A DNA stretch of 29,771 nucleotides from Candidatus Dojkabacteria bacterium UBA5232 (GTDB lineage: Bacteria > Patescibacteriota > Dojkabacteria > SC72), in the NCBI GenBank assembly GCA_002409215.1, contig DHUO01000020.1, forward strand, positions 42,041 to 71,811, read 5' to 3'. The position numbers were made by a program, and so were the translations under genes. Below the pieces are notes generated by a model. That model was given only the letters and a program-made list of their open reading frames with translations. It was not told the origin of the DNA and did not search any database. Numbering within the stretch: position 1 is the stretch's first letter; each line of letters starts with the position of its first letter. This document shows positions 9,111 to 17,349 of the stretch, one piece after another.

Positions 9111-10049
9111 CTATTTCGTACTCTCAATCCTCTCCCAACCACTCTTAGGCATATCCTTCTTAAGAATACTTCTTTCCCAAAATATCGCTATCCATGTAAA
9201 CAATCGTGTTGGAAAGAGAAATAAAGACCATATAAACTCTTTAATGTTTTTAGCATATTTAAGCACAAAACCAGTATACTTCAACTCTATCCAAAAACTC
9301 CTAGATTGCTTATCTTTCTTAAATATCCCCATCTGTTTAAGTTGTGTAAATCCACCAATTGATCTAACTTTCTGTTTTAGATAGTCCTTGAAGTTTGTAG
9401 GGTACTTAACATAGCAGATGGCTTTAGGAGCATATGCAACCTCTAACCCTTTGTTTCTAATGAAGTAGGAGATGTATGCATCATCAGAGAGAGCATTGCT
9501 AGGGAGTTTAATATCCATATTTCTAACTGCCATGATATATCCACTCATTGGAAAGAATGTTTTTCCACTAATGTAGTACTCTTTATCTTTCGCAAGCTTT
9601 TTCGTATTAACTCTCCTGTCGTGAGCCGAATCAGAGAGTAGGTGTCCCCAATATCCATACATATTATCCTTTTTGTCTTGTGATACAGGTCTTCCACTTA
9701 CACCACCAACTTTTTCATTCTCAAAAGGTTCAAGTAGCTTCTTTACAGAGTCTTTCTCAAAATATGTGTCCCCATCTGTGAGTATGAAAGTATCTCCCTT
9801 CGCTTTCTTAAAAGCCATTCTCAAGGCATACGGCTTACCTTTCTTTGGATCTTTAATCTGGATATATTTCTTTCCTAATCTATATTTATTTGCTTCTTTC
9901 TTGCCAGCATTTAAAGTTGCTGCATCTGGGGATACTTGAATTATTTCAAAACTTGCAGGGATACCTGAATATTTTCTATTTACAATCGAGGATATGCATC
10001 TTCCGATAGTTTTAGGTTCTTTGAATGATGCTATTATTACACTAACCAT
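9111..10049 (-). CDS. Glycosyltransferase family 2 (GT-A fold)
   Basis: 312 residues. The N-terminus MVSVIIASFKEP is a typical GT2 nucleotide-sugar-binding strand. FILTDGDTYF (D-x-D, about residues 90-99) is the metal-binding motif, ALSDDAYIS (about 189-197) the acceptor/catalytic acidic site, and KQKVRSIGG (about 230-238) corresponds to the (Q/R)xxRW region. A hydrophobic amphipathic segment near residues 275-295 could attach it to the membrane. Likely role: addition of a sugar to a cell-surface glycan or lipid carrier; the specificity cannot be read. It follows rplY by 17 nt on the same strand and converges with fic with a 1-nt gap. Confidence 0.9.
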   Translation of the reverse strand: MVSVIIASFKEPKTIGRCISSIVNRKYSGIPASFEIIQVSPDAATLNAGKKEANKYRLGKKYIQIKDPKKGKPYALRMAFKKAKGDTFILTDGDTYFEKDSVKKLLEPFENEKVGGVSGRPVSQDKKDNMYGYWGHLLSDSAHDRRVNTKKLAKDKEYYISGKTFFPMSGYIMAVRNMDIKLPSNALSDDAYISYFIRNKGLEVAYAPKAICYVKYPTNFKDYLKQKVRSIGGFTQLKQMGIFKKDKQSRSFWIELKYTGFVLKYAKNIKEFIWSLFLFPTRLFTWIAIFWERSILKKDMPKSGWERIESTK

Positions 10050-10066
10050 TTACTGGTAGGATAATA

Positions 10067-10729
10067 TTATTCTGAGGCTTCTCCTTCTTTCTCTGGAGTT
10101 GCTTCTTCTTCTGTTGAATCACCTTCTCCTTCCTTCTCTTCTTCACCTTCCTCAACAGTTGTTGCAACTTCTTCTGATTGTAATTCTGTAATTGTTACAA
10201 CAGTTGCTGTCTTTAAATCTTCATTCATAATTTCCATTGCTTCTGGAATATTCAAATCATCAACAGCGATAGATTGACCTGGATGCTCTAGCTTAGAGAT
10301 GTCAACTTCAATCGAAGGAATAATCTCATTAACTTTACACCTAACATCGATATCATTTAATACTTGAATCAAAACACCAAGGTTATTCTTAACTGCAGGA
10401 GCAATACCTTTAAGCTCAAATGGAATGGTAAATACCATATCTTGTGCCTCATCAATTTCAAAGAAAGAGATATGTCTAATATCATCTGTTACTGGGTTAT
10501 AGTCGACCTCTTTAACGATAGCCTTGAAAGTTTTATCCTCTAACTCTGCATCCAAGATAGTTGTAGAAGTTGCCTCTCTTACAAGCTTTTTGGCAGTAGA
10601 AGAATCAAGCATAATATTCTTGGAGTCTGTCTTTGCATTGTACACAACAGCAGGAATGAAACCCTCTCTTCTTAATACCTTATTCTTTTTTCCGTTCAAG
10701 TCTCTTTCGAGAAATTTAATTTTTTCCAT
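10067..10729 (-). CDS. rplY: 50S ribosomal protein bL25, CTC/TL5 form
   Basis: 5S rRNA-binding protein, 220 residues. The N-terminal L25 domain begins MEKIKFLERDLNGKKNKVLR and contains REGFIPAVVYN. The C-terminal TL5-type beta domain (about 95-185) has the PFELKGIAPAVKNN and HPGQSIAVDDLNIPE segments. The tail is a Glu-rich, low-complexity stretch. I chose ATG 10729 rather than the upstream in-frame ATG at 10768, because family members begin at this point and the promoter lies between the two. The -10 box ends 10 nt before this ATG. Confidence 0.95.
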   Translation of the reverse strand: MEKIKFLERDLNGKKNKVLRREGFIPAVVYNAKTDSKNIMLDSSTAKKLVREATSTTILDAELEDKTFKAIVKEVDYNPVTDDIRHISFFEIDEAQDMVFTIPFELKGIAPAVKNNLGVLIQVLNDIDVRCKVNEIIPSIEVDISKLEHPGQSIAVDDLNIPEAMEIMNEDLKTATVVTITELQSEEVATTVEEGEEEKEGEGDSTEEEATPEKEGEASE

Positions 10730-10739
10730 TGCGAGTAGG

Positions 10740-10768
10740 AGTATAGCAGGAAAAATTATATATATCAA
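10740..10768 (-). promoter_or_regulatory. Promoter of rplY, near-leaderless
   Basis: Minus strand: TTGATA (10768-10763), 17 bp, TATACT (10745-10740), then 10 nt to the ATG at 10729. The expected start site leaves a leader of about 3 nt. It supports the shorter rplY start. Confidence 0.7.
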
Positions 10769-10825
10769 GGTTTTACTCCTGGAATAGTTACAATGTAGCG
10801 GAATATTATAAATAAAGCTTTTTCT

Positions 10826-11332
10826 TTATACTAACTCATCAGCCCCTCTTAGCAATACTGTTATATTATCGTAGAAGGTTTTTGCTTTGGTTAAACTATG
10901 TCCTCCTGTAATGTCGAATGTTCTAACCGTTGCTTTGAGTTGCCTTAAACCCTTTGTTTTGCGAGTTTTAGGTTTCATAACAAATCTTTTAATCTCTAAA
11001 GCAACCCTGTCGACATCCTCTTGTAGCTCTAGGCTTTTTTGAACAAGTTGCTGTATAGCATCTTTTTGCATATACCAATTAAGAGGCTTGTTGCTAAACT
11101 GACTTAATCCGTACTTGGATAGGGCGAAATATTCATATTCTGGTAGCAATCCGTTTATTTCTTCAGGTAGTAGAGGTGTTTTGTACAATACTGCGACTTC
11201 AGTGTCATCGTCTAAAACTAGTTGTTGGAAATGTTTTGGAAATCTTTTAAGTAAATCCGCAGTCATCATGACGTTCTCGTTGTATATCTCTTCTAAAGTA
11301 GAAGACTCTTGTACCTCAAACAGTTCTTCCAT
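10826..11332 (-). CDS. Hypothetical protein, 168 aa
   Basis: Not recognised. It is soluble with no signal peptide or membrane segment. The N-terminal third is acidic (MEELFEVQESSTLEEIYNE), a middle part is predicted mostly helical (QKDAIQQLVQKSLELQEDVDRV), and the C-terminal third is basic (RFVMKPKTRKTKGLRQLKATVR), which would suit nucleic-acid binding, though this is speculation. Codon use matches the neighbours. It is divergent from hrcA across a 180-bp regulatory region and lies upstream of rplY on the same strand. An extended -10 box lies 9 nt before the ATG, supporting that start. Confidence 0.75.
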   Translation of the reverse strand: MEELFEVQESSTLEEIYNENVMMTADLLKRFPKHFQQLVLDDDTEVAVLYKTPLLPEEINGLLPEYEYFALSKYGLSQFSNKPLNWYMQKDAIQQLVQKSLELQEDVDRVALEIKRFVMKPKTRKTKGLRQLKATVRTFDITGGHSLTKAKTFYDNITVLLRGADELV

Positions 11333-11341
11333 ATCCAGCCT

Positions 11342-11350
11342 AGTATATCA
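11342..11350 (-). promoter_or_regulatory. Extended -10 of the 168-aa gene
   Basis: Minus strand TGATATACT, i.e. TG-n-TATACT, ending 9 nt before the ATG at 11332. No convincing -35 is present, as is usual for extended -10 promoters. Confidence 0.5.
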
Positions 11351-11427
11351 GAAAGTTGTATAGACCGATAGAAAGATGAAAATATGGTTAAAAATGGCAC
11401 TTAACCCTTTCTGGGTGAGGCTAAACT

Positions 11428-11444
11428 TACCGACCAGGTTGGTA
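11428..11444. promoter_or_regulatory. Inverted repeat upstream of the hrcA promoter
   Basis: TACCGACC-A-GGTTGGTA, 8-bp arms with one mismatch, 11 bp before the -35 hexamer. The position suits an operator for a dimeric regulator; the binding protein is unknown. Confidence 0.4.
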
Positions 11445-11448
11445 GGTA

Positions 11449-11475
11449 TTAGCACTTGACAGGGGTGTCTGCTTG
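11449..11475 (+). promoter_or_regulatory. Second, degenerate CIRCE-like element over the hrcA -35
   Basis: TTAGCACTT-N9-GTCTGCTTG. The left half matches the CIRCE half-site TTAGCACTC at 8 of 9 positions and the right half at 5 of 9. It overlaps the -35 hexamer. Weaker as a dyad than the site at 11485. Confidence 0.4.
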
Positions 11476-11484
11476 CTTTATACT
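11456..11484 (+). promoter_or_regulatory. Sigma-70 promoter of hrcA-grpE-dnaK
   Basis: TTGACA (11456-11461), 17 bp, TATACT (11479-11484). The start site should fall near 11491, inside the CIRCE-like repeat, leaving a leader of about 22 nt. Confidence 0.85.
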
Positions 11485-11511
11485 TTAGCAGATAAGTTAA
11501 GATACTGCTAA
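11485..11511 (+). promoter_or_regulatory. CIRCE-like HrcA operator of hrcA-grpE-dnaK
   Basis: TTAGCAGAT-N9-TACTGCTAA: exactly the 9-9-9 layout of CIRCE (TTAGCACTC-N9-GAGTGCTAA), with perfect outer TTAGCA/TGCTAA arms and 13 of 18 consensus positions. It spans the presumed transcription start and ends one base before the hrcA ATG, a position suited to autoregulation. Confidence 0.75.
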
Positions 11512-11512
11512 G

Positions 11513-12238
11513 ATGGATTTGACTGAAAGACAGAGAGAAATATTAACTGCTGTTATAAAGGAGTTTATGAGAGAGGCCGATGAGGTTGGTTCTTTGGCCT
11601 TGGTTGAGAAGTATGATTTGGGTGTTAGCTCTGCAACTATTCGTAATGAAATGGTGAAGTTGATGGATTTGGGGTTACTTGAAAAGAGTCATATCTCTTC
11701 AGGGAGGGTTCCTACGGATCAGGCATTGAGATTGTATGTTTCTAATGTCTTGGCAAATAATCAACTGAATCCATTGGTAAGTGTTGAGATAAGGCAGGGC
11801 ATATACAGGGATAGGTTTGATAGAAATGTTTTGGTTAAAGAGATCTTGGAGTTGTTGTCTAAGGAAACGGAGTGTCTAGTCTTTATGATTTTGGATGGGG
11901 AAGTTAGGTATTGGGGTGTTTCTCAGCTGTTTAAAAATAATGAATTTAGAAATATTGAGAGGTTGAAGACAGTCTTTAGTATTTTAGAAGATAATACTTT
12001 CTTAAGAAACCTCACAAGTAAGTATTCTGGTTCGGGGGTTTCGTTAATAATAGGTGGTGAGTTGGGAATTAAAGATCTCTCGGAAGCGGCAGTTGCTTTT
12101 AGTAGGATTCCTTTCTGGGATGAGGATGAGGCATATATTGGAGTGATAGGGACAAAAAGGATGGATTATTCAGTTGTAATTCCCGCATTGGAAGAGGTTA
12201 AAAAAGCTTTAGAGTCATCCATTTCTGGATGGAGATAA
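11513..12238 (+). CDS. hrcA: Heat-inducible transcription repressor HrcA, short form
   Basis: Repressor that binds CIRCE and controls chaperone genes. 241 residues. The N-terminal winged helix (1-75) is canonical: LTERQREILTAVIKEF, VGSLALVEKYDLGVSSATIRNEM and GRVPTDQALRLYV. The C-terminal GAF-like part is recognised by GVSLIIGGELGIKDLS and IGVIGTKRMDYSVVIPALEEV. Typical HrcA is about 340 residues; the shortfall lies in the middle, where the inserted dimerisation domain and part of the core appear to be reduced. First gene of hrcA-grpE-dnaK. CIRCE-like repeats precede both this gene and groES, so the repressor and its targets are in the same window. Confidence 0.93.
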   Translation: MDLTERQREILTAVIKEFMREADEVGSLALVEKYDLGVSSATIRNEMVKLMDLGLLEKSHISSGRVPTDQALRLYVSNVLANNQLNPLVSVEIRQGIYRDRFDRNVLVKEILELLSKETECLVFMILDGEVRYWGVSQLFKNNEFRNIERLKTVFSILEDNTFLRNLTSKYSGSGVSLIIGGELGIKDLSEAAVAFSRIPFWDEDEAYIGVIGTKRMDYSVVIPALEEVKKALESSISGWR

Positions 12239-12256
12239 TTTGTATATAGAAATATT

Positions 12257-12793
12257 ATGAAGCAAAACAAGGAACAAAATGGCAATGTTGGTAAAAAATG
12301 TGACTGTGTGGTCTTGGAGAAGAAGATACAGGAGTTAGCTCTTACAATAGATAAAGTAGAAGATGAGAAGTTGGTTGTCGAGAATCAGCTTAAAAGAGCG
12401 TTGGCCGACTATCATAACCTTTTAGCGAGTAGTGAGAAGAGGCAGCAAATATCATTCTTTCAGATGAAGAAATCTTTGGCTGAGGAATTGATGCCATCTT
12501 TAGATGCTATGAAATTAGCGATTGATAGTTCGAGCAATCTTAATCCTGATGAGGAAGAGAGGGCTTGGTTGGATGGTATTGTTGCAACTTTTGAATCAAT
12601 TAGTAAAGCTCTTGAAGGTATAGGTTTGAAAATATATCTTCCAAAGGTAGGAGATATGTTTGATGCATCTATACATGAGGCTCTTGCAACTGTTGAGGGT
12701 AAAGTAGCGGGTCAGATTACAGAAGTAATTCAACCTGGTTATAGATTAGATGATACAGTTATTCGAGATGCTAAGGTAGTTGTGTCTAAATAG
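12257..12793 (+). CDS. grpE: Nucleotide exchange factor GrpE
   Basis: Co-chaperone that releases ADP from DnaK. 178 residues. The long N-terminal coiled coil (about 20-75) includes the family pattern LKRALADYHNLLASSEKRQQ. The C-terminal beta domain has GIVATFESISKALEGIGLKIYLPKVGDMFDASIHEALATV, matching the usual GD.FDP..HEA core, and ends with the VIRDAKVVV strand. It starts 18 nt after hrcA and 26 nt before dnaK, a standard heat-shock operon order. No Shine-Dalgarno site; a TATATA stretch lies 8 nt before the ATG. Confidence 0.96.
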   Translation: MKQNKEQNGNVGKKCDCVVLEKKIQELALTIDKVEDEKLVVENQLKRALADYHNLLASSEKRQQISFFQMKKSLAEELMPSLDAMKLAIDSSSNLNPDEEERAWLDGIVATFESISKALEGIGLKIYLPKVGDMFDASIHEALATVEGKVAGQITEVIQPGYRLDDTVIRDAKVVVSK

Positions 12794-12819
12794 AATTTAA
12801 ATTTTTAATATTAAAATAT

Positions 12820-14736
12820 ATGTCAAAAATAATAGGTATAGACTTAGGAACAACTAACTCCGTAATGGCTTTTATGGAGGGTGGTAAACCTACAATCATC
12901 TCTAATGCACAGGGGAGTAGATTAACTCCTTCTGTTGTCGCAGAGGATGATAAGGGTGAGGTACTTGTAGGTACTCCTGCAAAGAACCAGGCAGTAGTCA
13001 ATCCTGAAGATACAATTTATTCTGTAAAAAGATTGATTGGTAGATCCTGGAGTGATAAAGAGGTTCAAAAAGATACAAAGTTGCTTCCATTTGAAATGAG
13101 GAAAGCATCTAATGATGGTGTAGAAGTTAAAATGGGAGGAGAGTGGTATACACCACAGGAGATTTCTGCCAAAGTACTCGCAAAGATGAAAAAAGATGCA
13201 GAAGAGTTCTTAGGAGAAGAGGTCAAGGAAGCGGTCATTACAGTTCCTGCATATTTTGATGACTCACAAAGGCAGGCAACTAAGGATGCAGGAAAGATTG
13301 CAGGTTTTGAGGTAAAAAGAATAGTAAATGAACCAACTGCGGCTGCTCTTGCATACGGTCTTGATGATAAGAAAGATCAGAAGGTTGCAGTATTTGACTT
13401 GGGTGGTGGTACATTTGATATCTCAATCCTTGAAATGGGTGATGGTGTGTTTGAGGTACTTGCAACAAATGGTGATACTCACTTAGGAGGTGATGATTTT
13501 GATCAGAAGATAATTGATTACCTAGCAGAGGAGTTTGAAAAGAAGGAAGGTTTGGACTTGAGGAATGACAAGACAGCACTTCAAAGATTAAAAGAAGGTG
13601 CAGAGAAAGCAAAGATAGAGCTTTCAACTTCAGAGGAAACAGAGGTAAACATTCCATATATAACAGCAACAGATAAAGGTCCAAAACACTTGAAAGAGGT
13701 TTTAACAAGATCTAAGTTAGAGAAATTAACAGCAGAATTAATAGAGAATACAGAGAAGCCATGTGAGAAGGCTCTTAAAGATGCTGACCTAGACAAGAAG
13801 GATATAGATGAGGTTTTATTGGTCGGTGGAATGACAAGAATGCCTGCAGTGGCTAAGAAGGTTAAAGAGATATTTGGAAAAGAACCAAACAAGGGTGTAA
13901 ATCCAGATGAGGTTGTAGCTTCAGGTGCTGCAATTCAAGGTGGAGTATTGGGTGGTGATATTAAAGATATTACACTTCTAGATGTTACACCTCTCTCATT
14001 GGGTCTTGAAACTTTAGGTGGTGTTATGACAAAGTTGATTGACAGAAATACTACAATCCCAGTAGAAAAGAAACAGATTTTCTCAACTGCAGCAGATAAT
14101 CAACCAGGTGTAGAGATTCATATTCTACAAGGTGAGCGAGAGATGGCTGCGGATAATAAGACATTGGGAAGATTTATGCTTGATGGGATTGCACCAGCAC
14201 CTAGAGGTGTTCCTCAGATTGAGGTTACATTCTCCATCGATGCTAATGGTATTTTGAATGTAAAGGCTGTTGATCTTGCAACTAAGAAGGAGCAGAAGAT
14301 CACAATTACAGCTTCTACAGGATTGAGTGATGATGAGATTGACAAAATGGTGAAAGATGCTGAGAAGAATGCAGAAGAGGATAAGAAGAAAAAGGATAGA
14401 GCTGAGAAGAGGAACGATGCAGATACTCTCTGTTTTAGTGCTGAGAAGTTTGTAGATGAGAACAAGGATAAGATAGATGAAGATAAAAAGAAGGAAATTA
14501 AAGAGAAATCAGACAAGCTAAAGGAACTCATCACAAAAGAGGATTTTGATTTAGATGAAGTTGATAAACAAACCGAGGAGTTATCTAAGGTTATGCAAGA
14601 AGTGGGAACAAAGATGTATGAAGAAGCATCTAAATCAGAGGAGAAGAAAGAGGAAGGTGGTGATAAGAAAGATAAGGAGGATAAGGAAGATAAGAAAAAA
14701 TCAGAAGATGTAAAAGAGGGTGAGGTAGTCGAATAA
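12820..14736 (+). CDS. dnaK: Chaperone protein DnaK (Hsp70)
   Basis: ATP-dependent Hsp70 chaperone, 638 residues. The nucleotide-binding domain starts MSKIIGIDLGTTNSVMA and contains AVITVPAYFDDSQRQATKDAG, NEPTAAALAYGLD, VFDLGGGTFDISILE and VLLVGGMTRMP. The linker and substrate domain begin DVTPLSLGLETLGGVMTKLI, followed by ILQGEREMAADNKTLG and the ANGILNVKA strand. The helical lid is normal; the last 40 or so residues are a Lys/Asp/Glu-rich low-complexity tail ending EGEVVE. dnaJ does not follow; the transcript ends in a terminator. The upstream 30 nt closely resemble those of groEL. Confidence 0.99.
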   Translation: MSKIIGIDLGTTNSVMAFMEGGKPTIISNAQGSRLTPSVVAEDDKGEVLVGTPAKNQAVVNPEDTIYSVKRLIGRSWSDKEVQKDTKLLPFEMRKASNDGVEVKMGGEWYTPQEISAKVLAKMKKDAEEFLGEEVKEAVITVPAYFDDSQRQATKDAGKIAGFEVKRIVNEPTAAALAYGLDDKKDQKVAVFDLGGGTFDISILEMGDGVFEVLATNGDTHLGGDDFDQKIIDYLAEEFEKKEGLDLRNDKTALQRLKEGAEKAKIELSTSEETEVNIPYITATDKGPKHLKEVLTRSKLEKLTAELIENTEKPCEKALKDADLDKKDIDEVLLVGGMTRMPAVAKKVKEIFGKEPNKGVNPDEVVASGAAIQGGVLGGDIKDITLLDVTPLSLGLETLGGVMTKLIDRNTTIPVEKKQIFSTAADNQPGVEIHILQGEREMAADNKTLGRFMLDGIAPAPRGVPQIEVTFSIDANGILNVKAVDLATKKEQKITITASTGLSDDEIDKMVKDAEKNAEEDKKKKDRAEKRNDADTLCFSAEKFVDENKDKIDEDKKKEIKEKSDKLKELITKEDFDLDEVDKQTEELSKVMQEVGTKMYEEASKSEEKKEEGGDKKDKEDKEDKKKSEDVKEGEVVE

Positions 14737-14755
14737 TAGATAGTACATCATGATT

Positions 14756-15481
14756 TTATGGGGAGGTTTTTACCTCCCCTTTTTTATAAAAAGGTTTACC
14801 TCTAAACAGACACAATCCCTTTACTTTGATATCTCTACGAACAGATTTAATAACTCTTGCTACTTGTTCAACCGTACTTCCAGTAGTTATAACATCATCA
14901 ACAATAACAATCTCTTCAATCTTCTCAAATAATTCATAACTGTTAATATAAAAATCGATCTTATTCTCAAATCTCTCATCTCTATCCAATAACGACTGAT
15001 GAACATCACTTCCATCCCTTCTGTATACTAGGTTTTTTGAAAATTTAATATTTAAGAAATCAGCAATACATCTCCCAATACTATCTGTTTGATTAAAACC
15101 ACGCTCCCTCAGTCTTCTGTATGATACTGGTATGGGTATACAGAAAGCCTTCTTGTTATATTCAATATTATATATCTCTTCCATCCTCTCTTTTATTAAC
15201 AGCTCTAAAGTATCCTTCACATCCGTAGCCAGTCCATACTTATATTTCTTTAACAATGTTGAACTCAATTTATTGTATTCCCAAAGTACAATCATGGAAT
15301 CTAAAGAGTTCTCCCTCATACATTTTTCATGTGTACAATATCCTCCAGAAATCCTTCTACAAATATAACACTCAGGAATACTCTTCTTAAAAAGTTTCTT
15401 ACATCTATCACACAAATATTCTCCATACTTAGAACATATAGTACAAGATTTTGGAAAAATCATGTCAAGTAAAGTTGGCAT
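14756..15481 (-). CDS. ComF-family phosphoribosyltransferase-like protein
   Basis: 241 residues. The N-terminus MPTLLDMIFPKSCTIC leads into paired Cys motifs (CTIC...CDRC, then CYIC...CTHEKC) forming likely zinc sites. The C-terminal phosphoribosyltransferase domain shows PIPVSYRRLRERGFNQ and the PRPP loop IVIVDDVITTGST. Relatives (ComF/GntX) act in DNA uptake in naturally competent bacteria, but many have unknown substrates. I prefer ATG 15481 over the in-frame ATG at 15556, since family proteins start just before LLD and the extension lacks similarity. The last codons overlap the dnaK terminator, so the end of this gene is encoded by its stem. Confidence 0.88.
   Translation of the reverse strand: MPTLLDMIFPKSCTICSKYGEYLCDRCKKLFKKSIPECYICRRISGGYCTHEKCMRENSLDSMIVLWEYNKLSSTLLKKYKYGLATDVKDTLELLIKERMEEIYNIEYNKKAFCIPIPVSYRRLRERGFNQTDSIGRCIADFLNIKFSKNLVYRRDGSDVHQSLLDRDERFENKIDFYINSYELFEKIEEIVIVDDVITTGSTVEQVARVIKSVRRDIKVKGLCLFRGKPFYKKGEVKTSP
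14760..14785 (+). terminator. Rho-independent terminator of hrcA-grpE-dnaK
   Basis: Perfect stem GGGGAGGT / ACCTCCCC with a TTTT loop, followed by six T. It begins 23 nt after the dnaK stop and lies inside the 3' end of the opposing comF-like gene. Confidence 0.93.
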
Positions 15482-15518
15482 ATTAAAGTCTAATATAAAA
15501 ATATTAACAAAAGATGAA

Positions 15519-15547
15519 TTGCTAAAAATCACACTTTCCTTTATGAT
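15519..15547 (+). promoter_or_regulatory. Candidate promoter of murJ
   Basis: TTGCTA (15519-15524), 17 bp, TATGAT (15542-15547), about 32 nt before the murJ ATG. It lies upstream of the preferred comF start, in the 98-bp divergent gap. Confidence 0.45.
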
Positions 15548-15579
15548 ATTGCACACATAAAATCCAGAAGTTTTGTTAA

Positions 15580-17349
15580 ATGTCTGAGCTAAAGAGCAAA
15601 AGAAATAGTGTATATGTAATCATGGCAGTTCTCTTCATAACCAAGATATTGGGGTTTTTGAAGCTAAGGGTCATTGCACAGCTCTTTGGAACTTCACATG
15701 AGTTAGACATCTTTTGGGCTGCTTTCACAATCCCAGACATGCTTTTTATGATTACAGTTGCAGGCTCTCTAAATGCAGCTTTTATTCCTTTACTGACAGA
15801 AATCTTTCATAAGGATGGAGAGGAAAAACTCCACAAATTCTTTAGCAACTTAGTTATAGTTGTTGGCTCTGTTATACTCTTGCTGGCTATTATCCTTCTA
15901 ATATTTACACCACAAATAGCACAGATTCTAGTAGGTTCTGAAAAAGCACAAACATTCCTTTCTATCTCATCTAGATTAGGAGTAGAAGACATGGAGTTGT
16001 TTGTAACTCTTACTCGTATCCTTCTAATCTCCCCCATTCTTTTAGGAATGAGTAGTATATTCACAGGATATTTACAGGTTAGAAGGCAATTCTTCATTAC
16101 ATCGCTAGCACCTCTATTCTATGACCTGGCAATGATACTAGGTTCTGTAATATTTGTATCAATTTTTGATATGGGAGTGACAGGAATTGCTTTGGCAGCA
16201 GTTATTGGCTCTCTGTTACACCTTGCTGTTCAAGTTCCAACATTAAAAAAATATTTTAATAGTAAAATAAAACCAACTTTTGGTAAATGTTTAATTGCAT
16301 TCAAAGATGCAAAAATATGGCAAGCTCTTAAAATAGCTTTCCCAAGAACAATAGCTATTCTTGGAGAACAAATGAATGTCATCGTAAATACATTCATAAG
16401 TTTTACACTAGCACCAGGAGCTCTTAGTGCATACAAATTTGCATTAAGCCTACACATGTTCCCAGTCAATATTGTTGGAAGCGCAGTAGCACAAGTAACA
16501 CTACCAGACTTAGCAGAAAATTGTGACAATAAAAAAGAGTTTAGAAGATTATTTAGTAAATCTGTACAACAAGCACTCTATTTAGTTCTACCTATTGTAG
16601 CGATTCTCGTAGTGTTAAGGTTGCCCATTGTCAGATTAGTGTATGGAGTTGGAGAGTTTGACTGGACAGACACAATCTTAACCTCTTGGAGTTTAGGTCT
16701 ACTAGCCATCTCCATTATCGGTCAAACATTGGCACAGATAATATTAAGAGCATACTATGCACTTAAAGAGACATGGCTACCATTAATCCCAGTTGCAATT
16801 GGAATCCTTACAAACATAGCTCTTGCATACTATTTAACTAACTTCTTTAGTCACTATTATGACTGGAGACCCATACTTCTTGAAATGGGCAGACAGATTA
16901 CACATGTTAATGGAAGTGGTGTTATTCAAGTACTTAAATCATTCTTTCATGACTTTGCACGATGGGCAACCACAAGGGGAGAATCAGGTATGGCTGTTGG
17001 TGGACTATCACTAAGTATGAGTATTGCTTCCTTTATTGAAGTGACTCTACTCTTCATATTCCTAAACAAAAAAATGAAGGTTACAACATTCAAGAATACA
17101 GTTAAACCGCTATTAATTAAAACAGTAAATACAATCCTAATGATTTTTGGTATGTACCTAATGTTTAAATTGTTTGATTTCAAATTAGATACAAGTAGGA
17201 CATGGGCTGTCATTATTCTTACCGTAGTTGTTTCTCTCTATGGTCTTCTCTCATACTGGCTTGGTTCCAAAGTCTTTGGGATTAAAGAGGTAGAGTATTT
17301 TGAAGAAAAAGTTAAAGGCTGGTGGAATAAGTTTTTTAGAAAAATATAA
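15580..17349 (+). CDS. murJ: Lipid II flippase MurJ (MviN family)
   Basis: Polytopic membrane protein that exports lipid II for peptidoglycan synthesis. 589 residues, with about 14 hydrophobic segments. Family markers include ITKILGFLKLRVIAQLFGTSHELDIFWAAFTIPD near the N-terminus, NAAFIPLLTE, KIAFPRTIAILGEQMNVIVN (with the conserved Arg at 256) and LAQIILRAYYALKETWLP. The Arg-rich loop typical of E. coli MurJ (LLRR) reads MLFM here. About 45 extra residues (roughly 422-468, with the YYDWRP and FFHDFARWATTRGESG segments) lie between two late membrane segments where most homologues have a short loop. No Shine-Dalgarno site. The next gene starts immediately after the stop codon. Confidence 0.94.
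   Translation: MSELKSKRNSVYVIMAVLFITKILGFLKLRVIAQLFGTSHELDIFWAAFTIPDMLFMITVAGSLNAAFIPLLTEIFHKDGEEKLHKFFSNLVIVVGSVILLLAIILLIFTPQIAQILVGSEKAQTFLSISSRLGVEDMELFVTLTRILLISPILLGMSSIFTGYLQVRRQFFITSLAPLFYDLAMILGSVIFVSIFDMGVTGIALAAVIGSLLHLAVQVPTLKKYFNSKIKPTFGKCLIAFKDAKIWQALKIAFPRTIAILGEQMNVIVNTFISFTLAPGALSAYKFALSLHMFPVNIVGSAVAQVTLPDLAENCDNKKEFRRLFSKSVQQALYLVLPIVAILVVLRLPIVRLVYGVGEFDWTDTILTSWSLGLLAISIIGQTLAQIILRAYYALKETWLPLIPVAIGILTNIALAYYLTNFFSHYYDWRPILLEMGRQITHVNGSGVIQVLKSFFHDFARWATTRGESGMAVGGLSLSMSIASFIEVTLLFIFLNKKMKVTTFKNTVKPLLIKTVNTILMIFGMYLMFKLFDFKLDTSRTWAVIILTVVVSLYGLLSYWLGSKVFGIKEVEYFEEKVKGWWNKFFRKI

Noticed and set aside
10730..10768. Upstream ATG extending rplY by 13 residues
   Set aside because: bL25 proteins begin at the downstream ATG and the promoter occupies this stretch.
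13280..13892. Two long minus-strand frames inside dnaK
   Set aside because: Low-complexity shadows of the dnaK reading frame, with no start signals and no recognisable domain.
15482..15556. Upstream ATG extending the comF-like protein by 25 residues
   Set aside because: The added residues lack similarity to the family, whose members start just before the LLD-FP segment.
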